DNA of 64,000 nucleotides, taken from assembly GCF_900660605.1 (NCBI RefSeq), contig NZ_LR215024.1, positions 248,001 to 312,000 on the forward strand, in the 5' to 3' direction. This document shows, piece by piece, positions 32,737 through 43,600 of the stretch. The notes under the pieces were generated by a model. That model did no database searches, had not been told where the DNA came from, and saw only the letters and a program-made list of their open reading frames with translations. Source of the DNA: Mycoplasmopsis glycophila. GTDB taxonomy: Bacteria > Bacillota_I > Bacilli_A > Mycoplasmatales > Metamycoplasmataceae. How positions within the stretch are numbered: the stretch's first letter is position 1; each line of letters opens with the position of its first letter. The translations under genes and the position numbers were made by a program.

Positions 32737-33987
32737 TTATTTTTTGAATATTCCGCCACTTGATTCAAAAAAGTTATCTTCTTTTTCTTTCTTTTGTTTT
32801 TCTTGATATTGCTTTAATGTCATCGCATTTTTAGAGCCTATTTTTGAATTGATTTTTAAAATTAAATGCGATACACTAGAGTTTTTCGGAATGTCTAATT
32901 CTGTTTTTACTTGATTATTAAAAAGATTAACTGGTTGGTAAGTCTGATGTGCATCTTGTAAATCAGTTAATCTTACGCCTAAACCTTTTCATTCCTTATT
33001 TGCAAAGTTTTCTCTATAAATTTTAATTACACTAGGCAATATTTCTTCTTCTTTTTGTGTAAAAAGAGAAAGCTTCATTTGTTTGCTAATTCACTTTTTA
33101 TTCTTATCTCTTGCTATAACTGTGATTGTTTTGCAAACTAGTTTCTTAATTTCTAATTTTTCAATTAGTTCGTATGTAATTGAACGCAAGATTTCTTCGT
33201 GATCATCTAAAATATTTTCATTGCTATCAAATGAAATTTCTTTACCTATACCTTTAGGATCTTCTTTTTGTGCAAAAGGAATTCTTTCTTGTTTAGTAGG
33301 ATTAAGACATTCAATAATTTCTTTAGCATTTTTGCCGAAAACATCTTTGAGAAAGCTAGTTTTGTCTTTATACTGTGCTAGATCACCAATAGTTAATATT
33401 CCTAACTCCTTTAATTTTGGTGCAGTTCTTCTTCCGATTCCATGAAAACTTTCAATCGGCAAGTTTCAAAAGTTTTCTTGATAATTATTTTGATCAGTTA
33501 GACCTACATTAAAAGGCTTAATTAAGTTTGTAGTCATTTTAGCAAAAAATTTATTATATGAAACACCAATACTAATTGGTATTTTGAATTTTTCTAAAAC
33601 TTCTTGTTGAATTTTTTTGGCATATTCTAATGCTTTATCTAGACTTTCGATTTTATCTGTAATATCGATATAACATTCATCGATTGAGGCTATATCAATT
33701 CTTTTGCTAATTTTATTGTAAAAATAAGCAAAAATATTGCTTGATAAAGTTGAAAAAAGTGAATAAATAGGCTGTACCACTACTAAATTGGGCACTTTTT
33801 TTCTAATTTCACTAACTAAAGCTCCAGCTTTAAAACCGAACTTTTTAATATCATACGTCATCGAAAGTGCGATTGCATTAGTTGTTGTTCGAGCACAGAC
33901 CATAGGCCTATTTTTTAAATTAGGTTTAATAGTTTTGATTGCATTAACAAAATAAGAATCAAAATCAATGTGTAAGATAACTGACAT
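32737..33987 (-). CDS. dinB: Y-family DNA polymerase IV
   Basis: 416 aa. Catalytic residues are visible in HIDFDSYF (residues 6-13) and ASIDECYIDIT, the palm acidic pair. SIGVSYNKFFAKMTTN and the HhH segment FHGIGRRTAPKLKELGI follow, as in DinB. The C-terminal little-finger region ends in a charged tail. It copies damaged DNA with low fidelity. The start overlaps the iscU stop by three bases; nadD-yqeK follows after 13 nt. One of several genes in this operon without a functional link to the others. Confidence 0.93.
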
Positions 33988-34403
33988 TATTTTAAAATAG
34001 ATTCAGAAATTAAAAGAGCACAATTCACACGATTTAAATGAGTTTTAACATTAAAGAAAACTCATAATTCACCTAGTGAGCTTATTTCTTCTTCTGTAAG
34101 ATTTTCTTGTTTTACAAATTTTGTGTAAATCTCTTTAATTCTAGCGATTTCATCTTTATTTTTATTTTTAATTAAATTTAAAAATATATCTGTTGAAGCT
34201 AGAAAAATAGCACAACCATGACCATCAAAACTTACTTCATCTAAAAGATCACCTTTTCATTTACGCTTTAAAACTAATTTATCAGCACAAGAAGTGCTAA
34301 AAAAACTTTGAGTGTCTGTTGCTTCGTTTAGGTTTTTTTTATTTTCGGGATTCATGTAATGTTTCATCACAATTTCACGAGCTTCATTTTGATTAAAATG
34401 CAT
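33987..34403 (-). CDS. iscU: Iron-sulfur cluster scaffold, IscU/SufU (NifU-like)
   Basis: 138 aa with the three ligand cysteines of the IscU fold in place: STSCADK (about residue 40), GHGCAIF (about 66) and RVNCALL (about 128). They hold the nascent Fe-S cluster built with sulfur from the neighbouring desulfurase. It starts inside that gene (11-bp overlap) with GGAGGT upstream, and ends on the dinB start. The first site is SCAD instead of the common SCGD. The pair forms a minimal SUF system. Confidence 0.9.
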
Positions 34404-35547
34404 AAAAATCACCTCCATTTTTTAAAACTTCAATTAATTTATCGATATCATCAAAATTATTATATATACCTAAAGAAATTCGTAAGTATGATTTTTCACT
34501 ACGAATGTTTCTCAAGTATGGGGCGCATAAAATTCCAGCTCTTGTATAGATATTTTTGCTTCCTAAATAAGTTGCAACATCTTGAGAATTGATGTTTTTG
34601 ACGTTGATTAAAGCTATATAATCACCTTTTTGAGATAAAACATCAATGTTATCTAACTTTAAAAGCTTTTCATGTAGATAATTAGATAATTTAGTAAGCA
34701 CTTTTTGTGTTTTGTCATAACCGATTGTATTAAAAAAATCAATTGCTTTTTCAAACATGAAAAAGCCAGCAAGATTAGGCGTCCCGGGTTCAAATGCAGC
34801 AATAGTATCTTTGAGTCCTCAATTTGAATTTTTATCTACCTCTGTAATGCTTCCACCACCAAATTTAGCAGGAGAAAGTTTTTTAAGTAATTCTTTTTTA
34901 ATTGCAAGAACACCAAAACCTGTTGGGCCATAAAATTTATTAGCACTAAAAACAATTACATCAAAACTAGTTAAAGAGACCTTTTCATGAACAATTGCTT
35001 GTGCAGCATCAGAAACTACTAGTGCACCTAATTTATGTGCTTTTTTGATTATTTTTGAAACTTCTTCTTTATGATTGAAATTGTTTGTTTCTTGAGCAAA
35101 AGCTATGATTTTGGTTTTAGGAGTGATATCTTCTAAAAGATTTTCAGAGTACTTAATCTTTGCACCAACTTCTTTTGCTACTTCAATTCAAGGAATAATA
35201 TTTGAACTATGGTTATATGTTGAGAGCAATATTACATCATTTTTTTTCAATATTTTTTTGGACATTAAAGCAAAATTATTGAGTGATTCAGTTGTGCCTG
35301 AAGTAAAAATTACTTCTTCAGGAGAAGCGTCAATCAATTTGGCTGTTTTTTCTCTTGTTCGCTCTAAAGTTTGGTAAACAATATTCCCTAATGGAGTGTC
35401 TGATGTTCTTGTAGAAATAGATTGATTTAAGTAAAAGTCAGTATTAGCATCGATTGCACTTTTTGGTTTTAAAACAAGCGCTGCACTATCAAAATAAGTG
35501 ATTTTTTTTAAAATTGGAAAGTGTTTTCTAATTTGAGTATTTTTCAT
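34393..35547 (-). CDS. sufS: Cysteine desulfurase (SufS/CsdA type)
   Basis: 384 aa PLP enzyme, fold type I. TSGTTESLNNFA marks the phosphate-binding loop, VVSDAAQAIVH the Asp contacting the pyridine nitrogen, FSANKFYGPTGFG the Schiff-base lysine, and RAGILCAPYL the active-site cysteine loop. It removes sulfur from cysteine for Fe-S cluster assembly on IscU, whose gene overlaps its 3' end. The ATG directly follows the stop of the unknown gene upstream. About 20 residues shorter than typical SufS but all key residues are present. Confidence 0.93.
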
Positions 35548-36030
35548 TTATAACAAAATCTTTAGTAATTTAATTAAGGTAATATTGTAATTAGGTTTAT
35601 ATTTAAAAGAATCTAAAAAATCATAATAAAAACTACGTTTGCTTTTATTTACTGCAATTTTGTTTTCAATGGTATAAGGACTTTTCTTAAGGAAAATTAA
35701 GTTAACTTTCTTGGTAAAAGACTTATATGAAAGTTGATAAAACATAAATTTAATAAAATTAATCATCATAGTTTTATCTTGCTGTGATGCAGTGTCAGTA
35801 AAAGGCAAACATGTTATAAAATCACTTATTAAATCATCGATATTTTCTCATTTGGATTTATCATTTAATTTAGAAAAATCTAACTCATTAAGTTTTGTGT
35901 CTTTTATAATTTCCAAATTTGCAAATTCTTTTAAGACACTATTAATCTTTTTTTGCCAAAAAATAGTGTTTCACAAGAATAGCAAAGATTTATTGTGATT
36001 TTTTTCTGATTTTTTAAAAATATTTATCAT
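35548..36030 (-). CDS. Hypothetical protein in the nusB-sufS operon
   Basis: 160 aa, reading through two TGA Trp codons; not recognised. It is basic and rich in Lys, Phe and Ile, with no signal peptide, clear membrane span or known motif. A segment near residues 85-110 (MMINFIKFMFYQLSYKSFTK) is moderately hydrophobic. The start at 36030 lies four bases after the nusB stop, and the stop directly abuts the sufS ATG, so it is surely translated as part of the operon. Its place before the desulfurase could mean a link to Fe-S assembly, but nothing in the sequence shows it. Confidence 0.7.
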
Positions 36031-36034
36031 AATA

Positions 36035-36499
36035 TTACTCTTCAACTTTGTATGAAATTTGTTCCAATTTTAATAATAATTTATAGTAATTTTCTAAAAT
36101 ACCATTAACAAATTTATATTGTCAATCATCATAAATTCTTTCATCCTTGTTGATAGGTTCAATTGGTTTTCAAAAATAATTTTTAGTTATTTCTACAGCT
36201 TCATTAATAACTATTCTAGGTTGTATGAAAAACAATTCATATGCTCCATTTAAGAGAATAGCTCTTACAACAGGACTAATTCTTTCTCATTTTCAACTTG
36301 GATTAATAAATTTAGATAATGATTTCTTTAAAACATTATAACTTTTTGCTATTTTATCAATTGCTACAAGCTGTTCTTTGTCTAGAAATGGAAATTCATC
36401 AAAAACATCTTGAATATTGATTTCACGCTCTAAAAGCTCATATTTATATAAAACTTGTATTATTTCTACTCTTTTTTGACGTCTACTTTTTGTGTTCAT
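36035..36499 (-). CDS. nusB: Transcription antitermination factor NusB
   Basis: 154 aa, all-helical. RRQKRVEIIQVLYKYELL at the start and the C-terminal VINEAVEITKNY...FVNGILENYYK match NusB. It binds boxA RNA with NusE/S10 during rRNA transcription. It is the first gene of the minus-strand operon down to the pseudouridine synthase; AGGGG lies 8 nt upstream. Trp codons at WKWERISP and DDWQY are TGA. Confidence 0.9.
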
Positions 36500-36574
36500 T
36501 TATAACCCCTATATTATCTTTTTTTAATTATATATTAATTTATATTTAATATGTCTTATATTATTTTAAATAAA

Positions 36575-36602
36575 TTGACATTTTTATTTTCTTTTGTATA
36601 AT
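36575..36602 (+). promoter_or_regulatory. Consensus promoter of ptsH
   Basis: TTGACA (36575-36580), 16 bp, TATAAT (36597-36602): a perfect match at both hexamers. A second possible start is the extended -10 TGTTATAAT at 36647-36655, nearer the gene. Confidence 0.75.
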
Positions 36603-36696
36603 AATAAGGCACTTTTTAGAACATTATTTAAATCAAAATTTGAATATGTTATAATTATGATAATATCAAATATAAATTATAAAAAGGAGATATCAA

Positions 36697-36963
36697 ATGA
36701 AAGAAATTACAGTAAAAATTATTGACCCAATTGGAATTCACGCACGTCCAGCTCAATTATTAACTGCTGCTGCTTCAAAATTTAAATCAGAATCAAAAAT
36801 TACAGCAAATGGTTTAGAAGCTAACTTAAAATCAATCATGAACATCATGACATTAGGTGTAAAAAGCGGAGATGAAGTTACACTTAAAGTTTCGGGCGAA
36901 GATGAAGATTTAGCATTTGAAACAATTTTAGGCGCTTTCAAATCAAACGGATTATGTGAATAA
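36697..36963 (+). CDS. ptsH: Phosphocarrier protein HPr
   Basis: 88 aa. Active-site His15 is in GIHARPAQ and regulatory Ser46 in LKSIMNIM, both in the exact family context. HPr passes phosphate from enzyme I to sugar-specific EII proteins; phosphorylation of Ser46 by HprK is the Firmicutes-type control. It stands alone with its own strong promoter, a good ribosome binding site (AAAAGGAGAT) and a terminator, as expected for a highly expressed protein. Confidence 0.97.
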   Translation: MKEITVKIIDPIGIHARPAQLLTAAASKFKSESKITANGLEANLKSIMNIMTLGVKSGDEVTLKVSGEDEDLAFETILGAFKSNGLCE

Positions 36964-37031
36964 TCTAAATTTAAAATATATATAAAATATAAATATAACT
37001 GTTAAATTAGATAAATAGTTTAATTAATTTG

Positions 37032-37063
37032 TACACCCATTATTTATAAGGGTGTATTTTTTT
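37032..37063 (+). terminator. Terminator of ptsH
   Basis: TACACCC / GGGTGTA stem (37032-37038 and 37050-37056), 11-nt loop, then a T run. Confidence 0.85.
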
Positions 37064-37717
37064 ATTCAAAATCAAATAAGATCTTTTTGATTTGTTTATT
37101 CAGAAGTTTAAAAAACTATTTATATATAAGGAATGAAAATTTTTGTAAAAATACCCAATTTTAAAAAATAGTATTTATTACATAAATACTAAATTGCTAA
37201 TTTTAGGTATCGTTAGATGCTTTTTTCAAAATATTATCTTGTGCTTAAAAGCAGGTGCGGGTGCGCACTTGCGCGCTAACATAGTTTCCACAAATTCAAA
37301 GAAAATTTTTTAGGAAAGGAAAGATTTTGCGAGAAATTCGTAAAGTCATTTTTGTCGTGAAAAAAATAATTTATTTTTGAAAATTTGTCTGGGGATGTGT
37401 TAGAGTTTAAGTTAAAGGCAAGCACATTCTTGCTAATACCTTAATGGACTTGGCCCCATTTGGCCTAAATTGTCCGCTCACTTAATTTTGCATTTTATTA
37501 TATGGATTTGCAACATTTGATTTTCTTGCAAAAAAGCCATTTTTGAACTTTTAAAAGTGCTCTAAAAAAAACTTTTGCACCTATATTTAAGTCTTAAAAT
37601 AATTTATCTATTATATAAATAAAAATAATTTTAAGTTATTATATAAAGTATTATTTAATATATAAACTTTCGTGTAATATATTTCAAATTATTTAAATAA
37701 ACTTAAGGAGTTTAATT
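37064..37717. other. Unassigned 650-bp interval with nested hairpins
   Basis: No open frame of note. It contains patches much richer in G and C than the surroundings. GCAGGTGC-GGGTGC-GCACTTGC (37251-37272) is an 8-pair hairpin with one G-T pair. GCAAG-CACATT-CTTGC lies at 37418-37433. A nested GGAC..GGCC..GGCC..GTCC structure lies at 37446-37475. The last 100 bp carry AT-rich promoter-like sequence and AAGGAG at 37705-37710 for the giant gene. Confidence 0.5.
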
Positions 37718-40642
37718 ATGGATATTAAAAAGAAAAACAAAAAGATTCCACTTGCTTTATTAAGCGGATCTACTTTAATTGGATTGTTGCCAACATTATC
37801 AATTACTACAAATGACTCGTGGACTACAACTGACGTTTCAGATGCGGAATTTGAAGAAATAATTAATGCTGTTGATAATGATGTTTGAACTAATTATGTA
37901 AATATAGAAGGTGTAAATTCGGGGAGAAATTTAAATGATTACAACTTTTTAACCCCAACGAATTTTAGTAAACCACAACTTTATAATTATTTAAATTTAG
38001 AGGGTAATCGAAGAGATTTTGATATAGAAATTACACCTAGCACAAAAGCAAACGATGGTTTAAATAGAACATCTCCATCAGAAATGTCTACTCGTGATTG
38101 AAGTAGGTTTTTTAGTGTAAATGAAAAACAAGCAGCAATTGATAGTGGAAGATACAACAACACAGCTCTTGGTGCTTACAATTTCCTCAAATGAGGACAA
38201 AGAAATACATTTAATTGATCTGGGGATAATACTGCAAAAGGGAACTTTTGATCAGGTGATGGTTTTTCATCACATTCAAACACTAAAAAATTTAGGATTG
38301 GATTTAATTTAACTAATTTATATACTGAGGATTCAAATTTTTATGGTGCTTTTTGAATGTCTAATGACATTATTTTAACTGGTCAATTAAAACTTACTTT
38401 ATTTGCAAGACATAAAAACACTATGGATTTTACACGAATACAACCAGGAAGTGTAAAAACATATGTTTTTAAAATAAATGAAAAAGGTAATTGGAATGAG
38501 GATAATGATGAAATTAACCCTTATACAATTAACTTTACACAAGATATTTCTAATAATCAAGCAAACCACGTTATTGTTAATGATTCAATTTCATATTGAG
38601 CTTCTCTTGATAAATATCAATATGTTTCTTACTATAAAAATGTTCCAGAAGATGTTAAAAACTCACCAAATTATAATTACACTAAAAATTGATTGTCAAA
38701 TGGCGGTTCTAGATCTTCTTTAGACAAAATCTTAATTGATTCTAAAGCACCTTCTACACCTTCGGATTTTAATTATGAAGTAGATGATGAAGGAAGAACT
38801 AAGTTTGGTCTTGGCTGAAAAGCAATTGAAAATTATCCTTATCAATACACAAATCAAACAGGTGGTGATGAATCAAAATCAATCAGAAATGTCCTTAGAG
38901 ATAATCAAGGATCTATTTTCAATTTCCATGTTACAGCTTCAAGAGTAACAGGTGATTATATCCCTTCAGTAATTATTGAATTTGAAGTTAAACAACACAA
39001 TGAAAATACAAGTGACATATTTTTCGGTTCACCTATAAATGTTAACAACTCTAATTTAAAAAATTCATTTATTGGAGCAGGAACTAATAGGTTTTGAAGT
39101 GATAATCGTCATAATTCCATGACTTCTGGATTTATGAAAGTTTCTAAACGTAATGAGTCAATGATTAAAAAATTCATAACTAAAGAAAGATCATTCGTAG
39201 AACCAGAGTTTGCAAGTCAAAATGATAACTTGCCTAGAACAAACATCGAGTTTATTGATAAATCTAAAGATATTCAATATCAATTAATTTATACTCAATC
39301 TAAAAATAATTATGATAGTTTAACAAATGCTAAAAATCAAAATAATGAATTTTTAACAGAATATGATACTAAATCTACTGTTAATTCATCAACAATAATT
39401 GCTAATAAAGATTCATTAGTTGCTAAACCAGTTTTTACAAGAGATGCAGATGATAAAATTTGATATGCAGCTAACTCTATTGGAACTCCTTTAACATCTT
39501 TTTCAAATAAAATAAATGATGGATTCTATGTTTTTGAAGATATTACTTATCGCTTAACTGATTTAGAAAAAGTTAAAAGGTATCTTAATAGTAAAAAATG
39601 ATTAACCCAAGCTCAAAAAAATAAAGTTATCGAAACTGCTACAATGGTTATAAAAAACCAAAGTAATAATGATTATAAAAATAGTTATTTATTTGACCCA
39701 AGCAACAATTCGACTGATTTTCTTGCTTCAAATTACAATAACGCTCAAGAAAGTGAATGAAATGATGGTGTATTAGCTAAAAAAGTGGACACATTAAAAG
39801 AGTTTATTTCTTGAATTGATAGATTAGATGAATCGCAAAGAAAAGGAGAATCATATTACCTTTTATCTAAAGGTACAAAATATGAAGACTCTAACACAGC
39901 TGCGTTTTCAATTGATAATATTGAAGTACCAATGAAAACCAACTTTTATTTAATGCAAACATCAATGCGTCCTTTTGTTCAAAGAGGATCTAACAATAAC
40001 TCTAATCCGATTAGTACATACTTTAACATAGCTTCAGAATTTAATAACGATCCAGAAGCAAAAGACAGAAATAATGTTACTGAATTCAAAGATTGACCTA
40101 GAATAGAGAAAGATGTTTCTTTTCAAGATCGGCTTTTAAAAGCAGTGGCAAAAACTGGTAAAGATCACCTTGAAAAAGCTTTAAACGAAGCTTTAGCTCC
40201 ACTTTCATTACCTAGTGAATTGTCAGTAGTTTCAAAAAGTTTAAAAACGTTGTTAATTTATGAAACAATTAAATTTTATGATGATCCAAATACAAAACCT
40301 AGTCCAGATGGATACGAATTTGTAAAAGACGGGAACGTAAATGATCAAAATTACAAAGACAGAATGTCTGATATTGTTCGTACATATGGTGAAAAGATTG
40401 TCAATTTATATAACAAAATTGAAGCTATTAAAGAAGAAAAAGATAAATTTGTTAACAATAATCCTGATTCTGATTATCACAATATTTATGCTAATTCAAC
40501 TCAAGAAAATCACCTTATTAATGACAAATGATACAAGGATTATTTAAAGAAACTTAATGATGAAGATGTTTCTAACGCTGATAGCATTTATAGAGATTTA
40601 ACAGGTTTAGATGCTTTTATTAAGATGCTTATGCTAACCTAA
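37718..40642 (+). CDS. Giant surface protein, fragment 1 (N-terminal)
   Basis: 974 aa. Signal-like segment LALLSGSTLIGLLPTLSI follows a Lys-rich start, giving an exported protein. The rest is a unique region rich in Asn, Asp, Ser and aromatic residues, many of the Trp codons being TGA. The last 50 residues begin the helical pattern. It ends at TAA 40640-40642 after MLMLT, which is out of phase. Restoring one G at the AAG-ATG junction (40622-40626) gives KDAYANLKSQWVDKMV and joins it to the next fragment. Confidence 0.75.
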
Positions 40643-40653
40643 AATCTCAATGA

Positions 40654-43600
40654 GTGGATAAAATGGTTAGCTCAAATGGTAATAAACAAGAATATTCAAG
40701 AAACATCGATAGTTTTGAATTTTTAACAGAAGATCAAAAATCAGCATTTAAAAATGCTGTTGCAAATAGCCAAGCTCAAAACAACTATTCTTATGATGCA
40801 AATACACATGTATTAACTAATAAAATCGCTCAAACCGACAGTTTCTTACAATCAAAAACAAATGAAGCATTTAATAAATCTAAAGAAAACTTAAAAAATA
40901 ATATTGATTCAGATTATCCATATTTAACAGATATTGAAAAACAACAGTTAAGAAATGCTATCGATAATGCACAAATTAATAAAAATTCAACTACCAGATT
41001 TGGTGATGATCTAAGTTTACAAAGCGCTATTTTACCTTTTAAAACTCAAAATAGTTACCGTAAACAATTAATAGATAAAGTGAATTCATCAACTATTGAT
41101 GGGAAAAATTCTGCATTAACTCAAAATCAAAAAGATGCTTTAATTAAAGAAATTAAAGAAACTACTTTCACAAGAGAAACTAAAGACGCTTACTCTGATA
41201 AAATTTCAAACTTAAATAGTTCAATGGTTGAGCTTAAAAACCAATTTAATTCTTTAGATGAAGCAACTAGAAATTTAACTTCAAGCAATTACACTTATTC
41301 CACTAATGATGTTAAAGAAACTTTTAAAACAAAGTTACAAAAAACTAAAGAAGTGCTTCAAAATACAACTTCTCTAGCAATTATTGATCCTAGTTCTATA
41401 AACACACTTAAATCAGATCTTGAAAATGCATATGGTGCTTTAAATGGAGATTCATATGACACAAAAGTTAAAGAATTTAAAAATTTAACTGAACAATTAC
41501 AAAATCAAATTTTAAATGAAATTAGACATCAAGGTACACAAAGTGAACGTGAAACAGTCTTTAATAAAGCACAAGAATTAAATGATTTTGTGCCAACTCT
41601 TGTATCTCAAATTGATGATGATAAAAGAGTACAAAAAACAACAGATTATACAAGCGCTTCAAAGTCTAAAAAAACAAGTTTTAATAATGCTCTTAGCTCT
41701 GCTTCAGATCTAATTGATGCTAATTCAAAATTAAAAGAAATTAGTCAATTTATCTCTACAGAAAAAGCGCTTAAAGATACAAAAAGTAAAAAAGATGCAT
41801 TGTCAAATGCTATTAGTGCTCTTAATGGTGACGAAATTGAACAAGAAAGAAATAGAATTAATAATTTAGTTGTTGAGTATACTTATCCAAATCCTTCAAG
41901 TACTTTAGCTAAAAATGCTCAATTAGATAAATTTAAAACTACATATAAACCTGATGAAAATACAACCATAACTAAAATTAGAACAACCGAAATAGATGAT
42001 GCTAATGGAAAATTAAAATTAGAATATCAAATCACTTCAAGCAAATTCAAAAGCGAATCAGATATTCAAATTAGTTCAACTAAGACAACAAATTTCATTA
42101 CTAACTTTAAAACTTCTTTACAAGAAGAAAAAGAACGTTTAAATGATCCTGAAAATAGTAATATTTCAGTTAAAGTTGATGTGGCTGACAAACAAGTCCA
42201 AGCATCTACACTTAAAATTGCAAATTCAATTAATAAAATTAGTTTCCAAATAACCGGTGAAGCAAGTGCAAGCGACATTACAATTGTTGGTTATGATGAT
42301 GTAACCGGTGATTTACAAGTTAGTTATAAACTTCAATCAACTAAAGATGGAATGACAAATGTTAAATCAGATACAGTTTATACTAAAATAATTTCAGGAT
42401 TTAAAACTCAAACTAGCCGTTTAAATGAGTTATTAAAAGCAAGTAATGTAACTTCAAGCATTTTAAATAAAAATAAAGATGTAAATAATGTAACTAATGC
42501 AGACTTTAGCTTAACAGCTAATTCTAATGTCCAAAATGCAAGAGTAGATGGTGTTAATATTACTGGAAGAGATGCTACTACAAGCAATATCAAATCAACC
42601 TTTACTTTAGTTTCAACACGTGAAAAAACTAACTTAATTACTATTAATGATCCTTCAAGACAATCATGAGCAAACTTTGCAGCTCCTAAATCAAACAATG
42701 TTTCTGAAACTGTTACTGTAGGTCCTTTTAAAACCGCTGAACAAATGGAGCAAGAAAGAATTGCAGCTCTTTTACCTAATTTAGTTGCTGAGTACCCAAA
42801 TAGCGCTAATGTCACACCTAAACAAGCACAAACAACTGCTATTGTGTTTAAAGTTAGAGAAAATAACACTTTAAAAGAGCTTTCAGATCCTTCAATTCAG
42901 CTTTCTATTTCGAACCGTGTAATTAAAACTCCAACTCAAGATGATTTAAGAAATGGAAAAATTAATTTCACTTATACTGTTAATTCAGCAAAACCTAATT
43001 TAAATGTTTCTCAAAATGTTACATCAGACGATGCTAATGCACCACATGCTCTTACAGGGTTTAAAACAGAATTGCAAAGAATAAGCGAAGTTTCTCCAAC
43101 AGTTACAATTAAAAATAGCAAAGCAATTAGTTCAGATGCTGTAAATAATTCTAATGTTGCTAATTATTTGACTTTTGCAAATTACAACAGTGCAACTGAA
43201 GAAATTACAAATATTATTGTTAATAAAACAAATCAACGTAATGGTCAAATTACTATTTCTTATGATGTAGTGTCAAAATTAGTCACTACACCAAGCGCTA
43301 TTTCAAAACATATTGCAAATGTAGTTGTTAGTGATTTTGAAAACGAACAAGAAAGACTTAAAAAATTAGATAATTTTGGTCTTATTAACCTTAAAAATAC
43401 AATTGATAAAAACACTACAAAAGCATCAAGTTTAAATTTTTCAAGTTTTGACATTGAAATTATCAATAATAATTTAGCTAACTCAAAAGCAAAAGTTGTT
43501 CCCGCTTTAACTAATACAAGTGATGAAAACGGAAGTGCTACTTGAACTTGAAGCATTGTTTCTACTAAAACTGACCTTACAGATGTTATTTACAAATCAA

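Noticed and set aside
32724-32768. Earlier ATG for nadD-yqeK
   Set aside because: It would add 15 residues before the conserved MKIGIYGGSFDP start and overlap dinB; the internal ATG has the ribosome binding site.
37718-40642. Taking fragment 1 of the giant gene as a complete small surface protein
   Set aside because: The next frame continues the same helical pattern immediately after the stop, so a lost base is the simpler reading.
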